The notes under the pieces were generated by a model, which was given only the letters and a program-made list of their open reading frames with translations, did no database searches and had not been told where the DNA came from. Both the position numbers and the translations under genes were made by a program. This document shows, piece by piece, positions 43,905-54,048 of a stretch of 64,000 nt of DNA. The stretch spans positions 1-64,000 of the forward strand of contig JAEHOE010000175.1 of assembly GCA_016858145.1 (NCBI GenBank). Reading direction: 5' to 3'. The stretch is from Edaphochlamys debaryana (Eukaryota > Chlorophyta > Chlorophyceae > Chlamydomonadales). Each line of letters begins with the position of its first letter. Positions within the stretch are counted from its first letter, which is position 1.

Positions 43905-46900
43905 CTATCCCGGCGGCGGACCGCTGCCCTTGCGCTTGCCACCGCCGCCTTTACTCGACGGTCCTCGGCTACCTCCCGCGTAGCCGCCTCCGCCTCCCGC
44001 GTAGCCATCGTCGTACTCGCCGTACCGACCGTACCCATCAGCGTACGGCCCCTCCGCATAATCGTAACCGTCGCCGCCTTCCCAGCCGTACCCCTCCCAG
44101 CCCTCGGCGTAGCCCTCCTCATACCATCCCCCAGGAGCGTAGCGGTCATCCGGATACGCCACCGGCGGCGGCCGCTGGCCGCCTCTGCCACCCCGGCCTC
44201 CGCCGCCGCGGCCCGACCCCCGCCCTCGCTCCTCGCGGTAGCCTCCTCCCCCATAGTCTCGCTCTCGGTCCCAGTCCCGCTCTCGCCCCCGCTCCCAGTC
44301 TCGGGGATCGTCCTCGTAGCCCCGCCGCCCGTAGCCCCCGCCGCTGCCGCCGCCGCCGCGGCGGTGGCCGCCGCTGTCCCGGTGGTCGTCGGGCCGGCGG
44401 CGGCCGCTGGACCCGGGTCCCTCCACCTCTTCCCCCACGGCCTCCCCTTCGGAGATCTCCCCTGACTCGGCCGGCTGTGGGCGTAGGTGGGAGAAGGACG
44501 GGGGCAAAAGGGCGAGCGCAGAGCCTGAGCACCTAGGCAAAAGCATGGTGCCACCTTGCCCTGGGCTTGGGGCTCCCTCCCAAGTACCAACCCCGCAGCG
44601 CAATCCCTGGCTACCTTCGCAACCCCACAACAAATGCAGCTTTCCCGAAAAGCGATGACCATGCCGCACCGCCCCGCGCACCTGCTCGCCTCGCCCGCGC
44701 CCCTCCTCGCCCCGCCCCCTGTGGGGAGGCGGCGGGCCGTAGTCGTCCCTGCCGCCGCCGGGCCCCCGCTGCGGCCTCCGCCCCTGCCCAGGCTCCGGAT
44801 AGTCGCTCCCTGGCCCCGGCCCTGGCCCGTAGCCACCGCCCGGCCCTGGGCCCCCCCGGTACCGCCCGCCGTCCGGGCTGGGGCTTCGGCTGTAGCGCCC
44901 GCGAGGAGGGCCGGGCGGCCCGCCCCGCCGACCCATGGGCGACGGACTACGGCTGTAGCGCCCACGTGGGCCGGGCCCGTTGGGGCCCGGGCCGGGACCG
45001 AAGCGTCTCCCGGGGCCCGGGCCGCCGGGGGAGGGGCTGCGGCTGTAGCGCGGCGGAGGGCCGCCGGGCCCACGAGGGGGCGGGCTGCGGCCGGGCCCGC
45101 GTGGGCCTCCTGGGGGCCCGCCGAAGCGGCCCCGGGGCGGAGGACTCCGGGAGAAACGCCGCGGCGGGCCCGGCGAAGGGCTGCGTCGGCGGAACCCCGG
45201 GCCCTGTCCGGGCCCGTCGGGGCCTGGCGGCAGCGGAGGCGCTGGGGAGCGGCCCGGCAGCGGCGGTTGGCCGTCCTGCGCCGCCGCCCGTGCCCGCTCT
45301 GCCTCCTCCGCTCTTGCTCGCTCCTGATCCGCCTGTGGGATTGGAGGAAATGAAGGAGACGGCATGGCCAGGGCATGTTAGCAGCTGTGGCCCTCGATAC
45401 CCCCTGCACCTATCTGTTGGGGCTGGACAGAGCTGCCCTCATGGCCGCACCGCTCGCCCACGGTACGACGGGGTCAGCCCGCGAGGCCCTAGCCCCATAC
45501 ACCCTCTTTCCCCCACCACTCATAGCCAAACCCCCGCGCGCTGGCATCCTCTTCCCGCGGTAGCCACACGCCGGCCTCTTCCCCCCCCCCGCCACACACA
45601 CACGTACCCCTGTGTCGGCCCCCCTCCCACCCCTCCCTCCTTCACACGCCCAATCCCCCCCTTCCCCCACCACCCCATGCCCCCCCTCCCCGCCCCACCT
45701 TCATCTTCTCCTCAACCTCCCGCAACCGCTTGGCCCGCTGCTCCTCCTCCTCCTTCCGCTTGCGCGCCCGCTCCATCTCGGCGGGGTCCAGCGACACCAC
45801 CTGCACAACCTTGGCCTCGGCGGCCGCCGCCTTGGCCTCCTGGTTCTTACGGCTGCGCCTCCGCTTCTTATCCTCCTTGCCCCCCTCCGTCCCCGGCGCC
45901 GCCGCCGCGTCGTCACCCGGCGGCCCGTCGTCCCCGGCAGCGGCGCCGCCGGCGGCTTTGGGCGGCGGCGGCGGAGGTGGCATGGCGCCAGTCGCCGCCG
46001 CCGTGTCCGCGACGCCCCACATGGCCGGGTCGTACATGACCGCGTCACCGTACATGCCGTACCCGCCGTACCCGTACCCGCCGTACGACGCCATGTAGGT
46101 CGTGTACTGCTCCATGGTCTCGCCCGGCAGCAGCGGCCGCGCCTCCGCCGCCGGCTCCACGCCCGGCGGTTCGGCTTCCTGCTCGTCCGCCATGGGCGGC
46201 CACCAGCGTGTGGGCAGCATCTCCGTGAGCGACGGCGCCTGGGTGCCGCCTCTCCGCTCGCCAAAGATGCTGGGCTGCGAGGGGTGCTCGGCGGCCGCCG
46301 CCGCCGCCACCTCCTCCTCGTCCACGCCCGGCCGCCCCGAGCCGCGCTGCCACTTGACCCGCTCCATCTCCCGCTCCCTCGCCCGCTCCGCGTCCCGCTC
46401 CTTCTGCCGCTCCCGCAGGTACCAGTGTGTCGCGGCCGTCGGGGCCGGCGGGGGCTGCGGCCGCGGCGGCGCGTGCGGCCCCAGTGCCATACTGTCGTAC
46501 GGATCGTAGGGATTGGCCGCCTGCCACTCCGCCTGCGCCGCCATGTAACGGTGCATTGCGGGGCAGTCGGCGAGGTGGGGCGGCGGCGGGCCGGCCCCTG
46601 GTTCGACGGGTGTGTGGAGGGACATGCCCGGGGGCCGGAAGCTGGGGCCCGCGTGCGGCGGCAGGAAGTCCACCCCCGGCGGCGGGTCGTCCGTGAAGAT
46701 CCAGGGCGGCCGGTCCGAATCCGGTTCCATGAAGTTGTGGGCGCCTGACGGGGGCGGAGGAGCAGAGCAGGTGGGTAAAGGGCGGAGGTGAAGTGAGGTG
46801 GCGGCATGCAGCGGCGGCCTGGCCCGACCCGGCCCTGGCCCCTAAAGCCAGCTCCCGTTCCGGTACTTCCCTCGTCGCCCGGCTCGGCAGCCCCAAGCCT

Positions 46901-49900
46901 GCTGGGGCCCAAAGTGGTTGTGCTCCCACGCAACCACAACATGCCCCATTCCGCGCTCCAGCCCCCGACCACCCCCCCAAGCCGCACCTGGCCGGCCTGG
47001 CGGCGGCGGCGGCAGCCCCCCTCCCGGCCCCGGCGGCGGCCCTGGCAGCGGCGGCCCGCCGGGCCCCCCCCGCGGCGCCCCCTTGGCCCGCACCACCAGG
47101 CGCCTGCCGCCCATGGGGTAGTTGTGCAGCCGCTCTATGGACGCCAGCGCGCCCTCCTCCGTCGCGAACTTGACGAACCCGAAGCCGCGGGAGGCGCCCG
47201 TGACGCGGTCCGTGATGATGGAGGCCTCCAGCACCTGGGCAGGAGGGGGTGCGGGGGTTGGGTCGGGTTGGGTGGGGTGGGATGGGGAGGGGTGGGGTCG
47301 AGCGAGGGCGGTAGCTCCGCACCCGCACGCTCCGTCCCCAAAGCCCATAGCATGGGTGCGCGACCGCCCTTGCCCAGCAAGCCCGTGTGTGCTGGAACAC
47401 CAGTCCCTTCGCCAGCCCGCTTCCTCTCCACCCTTCCCCGCCGCCCCCACCTCTCCGCAGCTGCTGAACAGCTGCCCCAGCTCGTGCTCCGAGGCGAAGT
47501 GCGGGATGAAGCCCACGTACACGGTGCGGGGGTCGTTGTCGTCGTGACGCGACCCGCCCGCGCCCAGGCCCGGCCGCCCCCGGCCCCCGTCGCGCCGGTC
47601 CCCCAGCATACCCTCCAGCTCCCTGCAGGTGTGAGGGGTGGGTGGGAAGTGGTTTAGGGTGCTCGTGAGCCCCTCATCGGCTGCCTCTGTCAGCCTTCCC
47701 AGCCGCATACAAGCCCAGCCAACCGCTCTCCCGCTGGCCGTCTTGTCCCTCCTCTCCTGTAGGCCTCCCGCCTCCATCCCGCCGCTGGCCCCTGTTGAAG
47801 CCCCTCCCAGCCCCCCCCTCCCCCAGCCCGGCCCCGGCCCTGCCTGGGCACGTGCGGCACGTCGCCCCCCAGGTCCTTGAGGAAGGACTTGTACTCGTCC
47901 TCCATGGCCGCAGCGCCCTCGCCGTGTACGGCAATGATGTCGCGGCGGTACTGCTCGTCCACCTGCGAGCGCGTGTACGGCAGGTGTGAGGGGATGCGCG
48001 TGAGGATGGGATGGTTGAGCGCTTTGCTGGCGGCCTGCCAATATGGCCCCTTGGCCTCGTGACCCTCAAGCTCCCGCCCATGTACTGACCGCTGGTGCAC
48101 GTAACGACCTCCTGCCCCCTCTGCTGCATCTGGCAGGCTGGCTTCCTCCCTATGCCCCCGCCCTGGCCTCTCAACCTCCGTCCCCCCACACCCCGCGCCC
48201 GCCCCACCTTCTCCTTCATGGCCTCCGGCAGCTGGAAGATGTCCCCCGCCTCCCGCTCCTGCCGCTGCAGCTCCATCAGCTCGTGGTCGCGGAGCGTGCC
48301 TGGAAAGGGGCGGGGAGGGGTGGAGGTTGGAAGGCGGGGGATGCGTGAGCGCACTCCAGTACCAGCCGGGCAGTGGAGCTCGGGGCGGACAAGCTAGGGC
48401 AAGGCAGCCCAGGCCCCCTGACATCACGCCAGGCGGCTGCCTTCCGTGCCCCGCCCCCGCCGGTCCCTCCCCGCCCCTCCCCGGCCCCCACCGTTGAGCG
48501 CCGCCAGCTCCCTCAGCTGCAGCCGCTTGTGCTCGTTGAGCGTCTCGTCCTGCGGCTGCAGCAGCTTCTCAATCAGAGCCGCGGCCTGGAGGGGGAACGT
48601 ACGCGGGGGGCACGGGGGCGGAGGGCAGGGACGATGCGCAGGTGAGGTGCTGGACTCTTCACCAAGCTTCACACCCAAGATCACGCTACTCCCGGTGCAC
48701 ACCACCCAGGCCCCGCCCCGCCTTGTCTACTACCATACCACATTTACAACCCTCCCAGGCCCCCGCCCCACCTTGTCCGCGTCGTCGTCGTTGTCGCCCG
48801 TGATGAGCACGTGCAGCTCGTCGTCCTCGCCGGGCTCGGGGCGGCCAGACGGGTCGCGCCGCGTGCGGCCCTCCTTGACCGAGCCCTTGCCGCGGATGGC
48901 GATCTTGGTGTTGGTCTCGCGCTCCATGCGCTTCTGCGTGTTGCCGCGCGGGCCGATGATGAGGCCGATGAAGTTGTAGGTGGGGTAGTCCTTCTGCGGG
49001 ATGTAGATCTTGCGGTACTTCTTGGGCGGCCGCCAGTCGCTGGGCGGCTTGTAGTTGGGGTTCTTCTTGATCAGCTCCAGGATCAGCTCCTGCGGGGAGG
49101 AAGGGTGGAGGGGTGGGGATGAGTGAGAACACGCCCGCGGACTGCACCGCACGCCCCGCCGGGGCTGTGGGCCCCGCCGACAGCGCCCCGCGCCCTCCAC
49201 TCCGTAGCTAGAAGCAAGGCCAGCAAGGCCTCGTGGGCCCCAGAAGCTCCAGCGCTGCCCAGCAGCAGCCCCACCGTGCGCCGGTCGTTCAGCTTGTCCT
49301 TGAGCCGCTGCTCCCGCGTGTTCTGGCGGATGCCGAACTCGTTGTAGATGGGCTCGGGCGAGGGCGAGCGCTGCTCTGCGGGCGTGTCGTCCACCAGCTT
49401 GCCCGCCTGCAGGAGAGCGATCTTCTGGTTGATCTGGGGAGCAGGGGAGTACAGGGAGGGGGGAAAGGGAAGGGGAAGAGGGGGGACAGGCTTGATGCTA
49501 GCTGGGGCGGGTGGAGGGAGAGATACCCGGTGGGATGCCGCCGGCGGACTCCGCAGGGGCAGAGAAGTCGGCCGGCACACGCCCTAAAGCGCGGCAGCCA
49601 CGAAAGCTCTGCAGCCCTTCCAAGCGTTCTGCGGTTCTGTGAATCGCGCGCCGCTGAGGCCGGCGCCTCATAAGCAGAGTGGCGAGGGGGGTGGGGGTGG
49701 GGGCTGTTGGCCCCTAACCTTGAGGGCGTGTGACGCCAACCACGAGCCGACAGGGGCCGCCCCAGGCTCCCAGGTTTCTTATATGTTTGCCATTGTGCCT
49801 GCTGCTGGCATGTGCAGCACGGAACACACGACCCGCGCGACTATCCGACCCGGCATCCATCTAGCGGAGCTCACATTGTTGAGCTGCATCTGCAGCTCGA

Positions 49901-50225
49901 GTGTCTCCGGGTTCAGGTCCACCAGAGCCGCGAGCGATGGCGGGAGCGTGATGGCGCCACTTATCCCGGGAATGACCTTCTGCTCCTCCGGCTCCCACCG
50001 ACTGCGCCGCTTCCTGGGCGCAGCATCAGCGCTTGCTGGTCCAACGGAGCCCTCGCGCTCCCCTGCAGGTTGCTGCTGCTGATCTGCGCCCGCCGCTGCC
50101 GGGGTTGCCTCCACGGTCTCCAAGACCTTCTTGCCCGCCTCCGTCTCCTCGCCCCATCGCGACCGCTTCCGTCGCTCACGACGCTGGGCGGGCGTCTCGT
50201 CTGCCGGCACCCCCTCCTCGGTCAT
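43905..50225 (-). CDS. SF1: Splicing factor SF1 / branch-point-binding protein, with KH and RRM but no zinc knuckles
   Basis: Exons from the 5' end: 50225-49875, 49433-49275, 49089-48772, 48585-48492, 48299-48208, 47962-47844, 47622-47451, 47234-46988, 46744-45699, 45332-44682 and 44474-43905; 1272 residues. The N-terminus has two U2AF-ligand-like motifs ([20 protein letters not shown]). A helix-hairpin segment follows ([20 protein letters not shown]), then the KH domain ([20 protein letters not shown] with the GPRG loop; [17 protein letters not shown]) and QUA2 ([20 protein letters not shown]). Where plant SF1 has two CCHC knuckles, this protein has a Glu/Arg-rich stretch without Cys, then resumes with [17 protein letters not shown] plant-type RRM follows ([26 protein letters not shown]). 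The C-terminus is Pro-, RS- and RGG-rich. SF1 binds the intron branch point in early spliceosomes in the nucleus. The intron after exon 47962-47844 has a GC donor. Confidence 0.92.
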
Positions 50226-50543
50226 GGTTGGCTGGAGTTAAGCTAGTTGCGCATTCTTCCCGTGGATCGTGGTTGCGCTCTCCACTCCTGTCTCTCTACG
50301 CTATCCACTCTTGCAAGGAGCATGTAGAAGGAATTCTTTTTGCGTTGGTTATGCCTGCGTTGCCCGAAGTCGTCAAGGAGCCTCCATGCACGCATTGCAC
50401 TCTCGGGCCCACGCGTTTCTGGCCCGGCGAGTCGATACATACTGTCTATGAGTTACAAATAGCGCAAAGACATAACTACTAGGTCTGGGGGAACAGAGCG
50501 TAAACCCCTGCGTGCCGTCAACGTTGCGCACACTCCTCGCTTG
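50226..50543. promoter_or_regulatory. Bidirectional upstream region between SF1 and the FrnE-like gene
   Basis: Only 318 bp separate the two divergent start codons, so the two genes must share or closely pack their promoters here. I see no clear TATA box or other named element. Confidence 0.5.
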
Positions 50544-52524
50544 ATGCGCGCTGCCTTGTCGGCCACTCGGCCTCTCAAGCAGCTCGGGGGCCTCCGTGCT
50601 CGCGTCTCTCCACCCAGGGCGGCCATGGCATCCTCGTCGGGCAAGCCGAAGATAACTGTGGAGGTCATCTCCGACCTTGTCTGGTGAGTAGCAACGCGCT
50701 ACATGCCCGATATCCAGAAGAAAGGGGGCTGGAGGCTACCCAGGGTTCACAGAGCTGTCTCCCATCACACCCCTTCGCCTCCCACCTGTGTCAGTGCCGC
50801 TGTGCCTCTCCCCACGCACGCCCCTTGCTGCCCCGCCTGGAACCCGCTCCCCGCTTGCCCGGCCCTTGCGCAGACCTTGGTGCTTCGTCGGCAAGCGGCG
50901 CCTGGAGAAAGCCATGGCGTCGTTTGCTGACAAAGCCGACTTCGAGGTGCGTTGGCGTGAGCGTGCATGCATACCTTCAATATGGCGCGGAGGTAGAACA
51001 GCCGGCCGGCGCAAAGCTACCGTTCCAGGCAGGCGTAGTCTGATGCTGCCATCGTCCGCTGCGGCGACGGGGTCGCTCAAGTACCGGTACAGCGACCAGA
51101 CCCTGCAGTCTACACGCACGCTCGCCCATTGAATTGCAGAGCCGCCCTTTACCCACCACGCATCTGTAGGTCCGGTGGCTGCCGTTCCAGCTCAACCCCG
51201 ACGCCCCCCGCGAGGGCGCCAACAAGCTGCAGTACTACTATGAGAAGTTCGGTCCGGACCGGGTGGCGCAGTTCATGCCGCGCATGGAGCAGTGAGCGGG
51301 GGGGGGGCAGGGGGCGGGGGCGGGGGCAGCAGGGCGGCGAGGGAAGGGTAAGGGCCAGCGAGGGCGGAAAGTCAAGGGACGTGGGCAGCAGGGCGGCGAG
51401 GGACGAGGGCGAGGCGCTTGAAGGGTTGGGAAGGAGGGGCGGGGGCGTGAGCGGCAGGCGATGTCGGGGTCGTGCGGTACAGGGGCTCCGCGGAAAGCGG
51501 CACAGGTGTGTGTGGACAACACGGTAACAGGCCGACGCTGCGAGGCTGGGAGCGGTGGGCCCGTGGGACCCGGCGCCAGGGGTGCACGCGTTGGCTCTGG
51601 CGGGGCACCGCTAAGGCCAAGCTCATCACCCCTTGCTCCCCAGGGTGTTTGCGGAGATTGGCGCCAAGTACTCCCTCGGCGGGCTGACGGGCAACACCAT
51701 GGACGGCCACAGGTGCGCATGACTCGGGGCCGCTGCTCGGGGCGCGCCGCTTTAGCCAGCTTCTGCCCTGGCCCCTCTGCCGTTTGCGGGCTTCAACTTT
51801 GCAGCGCTTTTCTTACACAGTGCGCCAACGGTCTTGTGCCATTGCCCCGCACTCGTGCGACCGCGCCGCCGCCCGCCCCCAGGCTGCTGACCTGGAGTGA
51901 GCAGTTCGGCCCCGCGGCGCAGAACGCTCTGGCGGAGGAGTGCTTCAAGGCCTACTTCTCAGAGGCAAGCGGGGGGAGGGGCGTGGCGGAGGGGCAAGGG
52001 GGGATGGCGGGGTGCAGGGGACCAGGTACACGGGGGGGCAGCTGCACAGCTGTCAGGTATGGAGGCCCCCAGTACGCACGACGCGCAGGCGCACGGCCAC
52101 GGCGGGGGCACAGGCCGCTGACTGGCCCTGGCGAGGCGAGTCCATGGGGTTAGCAGCGGCTCTCAGGCCGACAACACCCTTGCCACCTCTTCTCGATTCT
52201 CTCTCCCCGATTACCCACCTCCTTGGCCCCTCACTCTCCACAACACCCCCATCCAACCTCCTCCTCCCCCCGCAGGAGCGATACATCGGCGACCGCGCCG
52301 TGCTGCTGGACTGCGTGGGGAAGGCGGGCCTGGACGTGGCGGCGGCCGCCCGCGTGCTGGACGACCCCCAGGCCTTTGCCGCCGAGACGCGGGCGCTCAT
52401 GCAGCGAGGCCGGGGCGTGGGCGGCGTGCCATACTTCGTTGTGGAGAAGCGCTACAAAATGTCCGGCGCCCAGCCCAGCGAGGTCTTCGAGGAGCTGTTT
52501 GACCAGCTGCTGGCCGGCAAGTAG
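50544..52524 (+). CDS. FrnE/DsbA-family thiol oxidoreductase, candidate selenoprotein (UGA at active-site Cys)
   Basis: Exons 50544-50683, 50874-50946, 51170-51291, 51644-51712, 51883-51964 and 52276-52524 (TAG); 244 codons before the stop. Residues 1 to about 27 are Arg/Ala/Ser-rich, like an organelle transit peptide. After KITVEVISDLV the junction GTC TG|A CCT TGG TGC gives UGA-P-W-C, then FVGKRRLEKAMASFADKADF. In FrnE/DsbA proteins this position is the first Cys of CPWC. Downstream landmarks fit the family: VRWLPFQLNPDAPREGANKL, GNTMDGHRLLTWSE, FKAYFSEERYIGDRAVLL, and GVGGVPYFVVEKRYKMSGAQ with the cis-Pro loop. Both splice sites are canonical (CTG|GTGAGT, TGCGCAG|ACC), all other junctions close in phase, and I found no alternative splice that restores a Cys. 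The last intron uses a GC donor (GAG|GCAAGC). If UGA is not decoded as selenocysteine, the gene is broken or the base is wrong. Confidence 0.8.
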
Positions 52525-53080
52525 GCAGAAGGAGGGTGTGGGGGCGGGCCCAGGCGGTCGCGAGCTGCAGAGGTGGGGCTCCACCGGTTGCGGTTGCTGT
52601 AGCGCGGGGAGGAGCGTGGCCGGAGCCGAGGTGGTGGGGCGCGAGGTGGAGTCAGAGGCGGCCTTGCTTTGGCAACCGGTGGCGGCTGGGGCCGTGGACT
52701 TGTCGGCGTGGCGCTGACGAGCGAGGGCGGGCGCTGGCTGTAGCTCGGGGCCCGGTGGCTGTGGCTGTGGCTCGTGGCACGGCGAGGCTGCGTGTTGCGC
52801 CCGGCTGGGGTTGTGACTGGATGCTGAGGAGTGGGAAGTGGAGAAAAGAATGGGTCATCGGCGCGTGCAGCGTCCCATCGCACCTGCGCTGGGCTGCCAT
52901 ATGACCGCGGGGCGACAAGACGGGTGCCCAAGATGGGGCGCCCGCCCGCCTCGCGTGATGCGTGCATGCATGCACGGAGGCAGCATGGGCCGGTTGTGAT
53001 GGGAGGGTGCACGCTGCTGCGGCCTGTCACGAGTGATGAACACGAACGCATTTGCGCAAGATGTAAGGCAAACGCTGTGG
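52525..53080 (+). other. 3' UTR of the FrnE-like gene with polyadenylation signal
   Basis: TGTAA at 53062-53066 lies about 540 bases past the stop. A SECIS element would be expected here if UGA is read as selenocysteine. The best hand-found candidate is at about 52890-52945: ATGA at 52901, AA twelve bases later (52917) and GA at 52932, flanked by GGGC/GCCC pairs. Its helix II is only about 4 bp, so it is not convincing. Confidence 0.4.
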
Positions 53081-54048
53081 AGATCTGGCTCTTGCCAGTA
53101 ATTTATCACAGATGCCAGAGGTGACGGAAGCTTGGACGGGTGGGCGATAAGGCGCTGCGGGCGGGCGACGGAGCCCAACTGCAAGCAAGGGAAGAGCACG
53201 GAGCCTAATAGGAGTAACGCGGTACAGGGTTGCGGCCAGCGGGCAGACGAGCTGCCGGCCCCACATGAGGGGGAGAGAGACAACTTCCCCCGACTAATAG
53301 GCCTGAAGCGTTGAGACCCCTGACCTGGGCGGAGCCTACCAAACCCCCCCTTCCGCCCGTTGCTGCGTCCGTCGCCTTCCCGTCCCCCCGCCCGGTGCTG
53401 CGTCCGTCGCCTTTGTCCCCTCCTCCCCTGCAATTTCGGCTCTAAAGCAAGCCAGCGCCCAAGCGCGCATGACTCCACTCCTCCGCGCACCCCGAGCGCC
53501 GCCGAGCGCGATGACTCCACTTGAAGGCACCTCACAGGAACAAAGGATCAAAGGACCAGAAACGAAAGAATATGGCGAGCTGCTGCAAAGCAGCTCAACA
53601 GCTTTCCTTCGTATGCGACGTCGCGTTTCTTCGGGGCGCCACAGACACGCGGCACTCACCCTCAAAGCTGCCTTTCTGAAGCACGAAAGTAGCGCCTGAG
53701 GTCTGGTGACGCCGCATTGATGCGGCGCGCGGAACTCCCGTGAACAGCGGTACTGCCGCGAGCCACGCGTCACCAAAGCCACAACAGCACGCAATAGTGA
53801 ACTTAGCTTGTAAACAAGTTCTTACCTGACGACTGCCTGCTGTGTTTCTCTACGTCGAGTGACGACACGGGGTCTTTACCCCGCAAACCCCGCTTAAGGC
53901 ACGCAGGATGCAGCGCTGTGTCTTTTGACGCAAGACAAACCTATCGGGAAATAGCGGCGGACGGCAGGTGCCAGACGTGGGCGGGGCGCACGCGCGACGA
54001 CGCCAGGAGCAACCGCAGCCGCATCCAGAGAGGCTTTCAACGGAGCCT
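53081..54048. other. Intergenic / upstream region of the cyclase gene
   Basis: Open frames on both strands are short or of odd composition, without domains or splice support. It must contain the cyclase promoter and possibly its 5' UTR. Confidence 0.45.

Noticed and set aside
47963..48207. Missing SF1 zinc-knuckle exon in this intron
   Set aside because: The minus-strand frames I read contain at most scattered cysteines and no CX2CX4HX4C pattern.
52960..52980. Palindrome GTGCATGCATGCAC in the FrnE-like 3' UTR as a SECIS
   Set aside because: It is a perfect hairpin, but lacks the AA apical bases and the ATGA/GA core of a SECIS.
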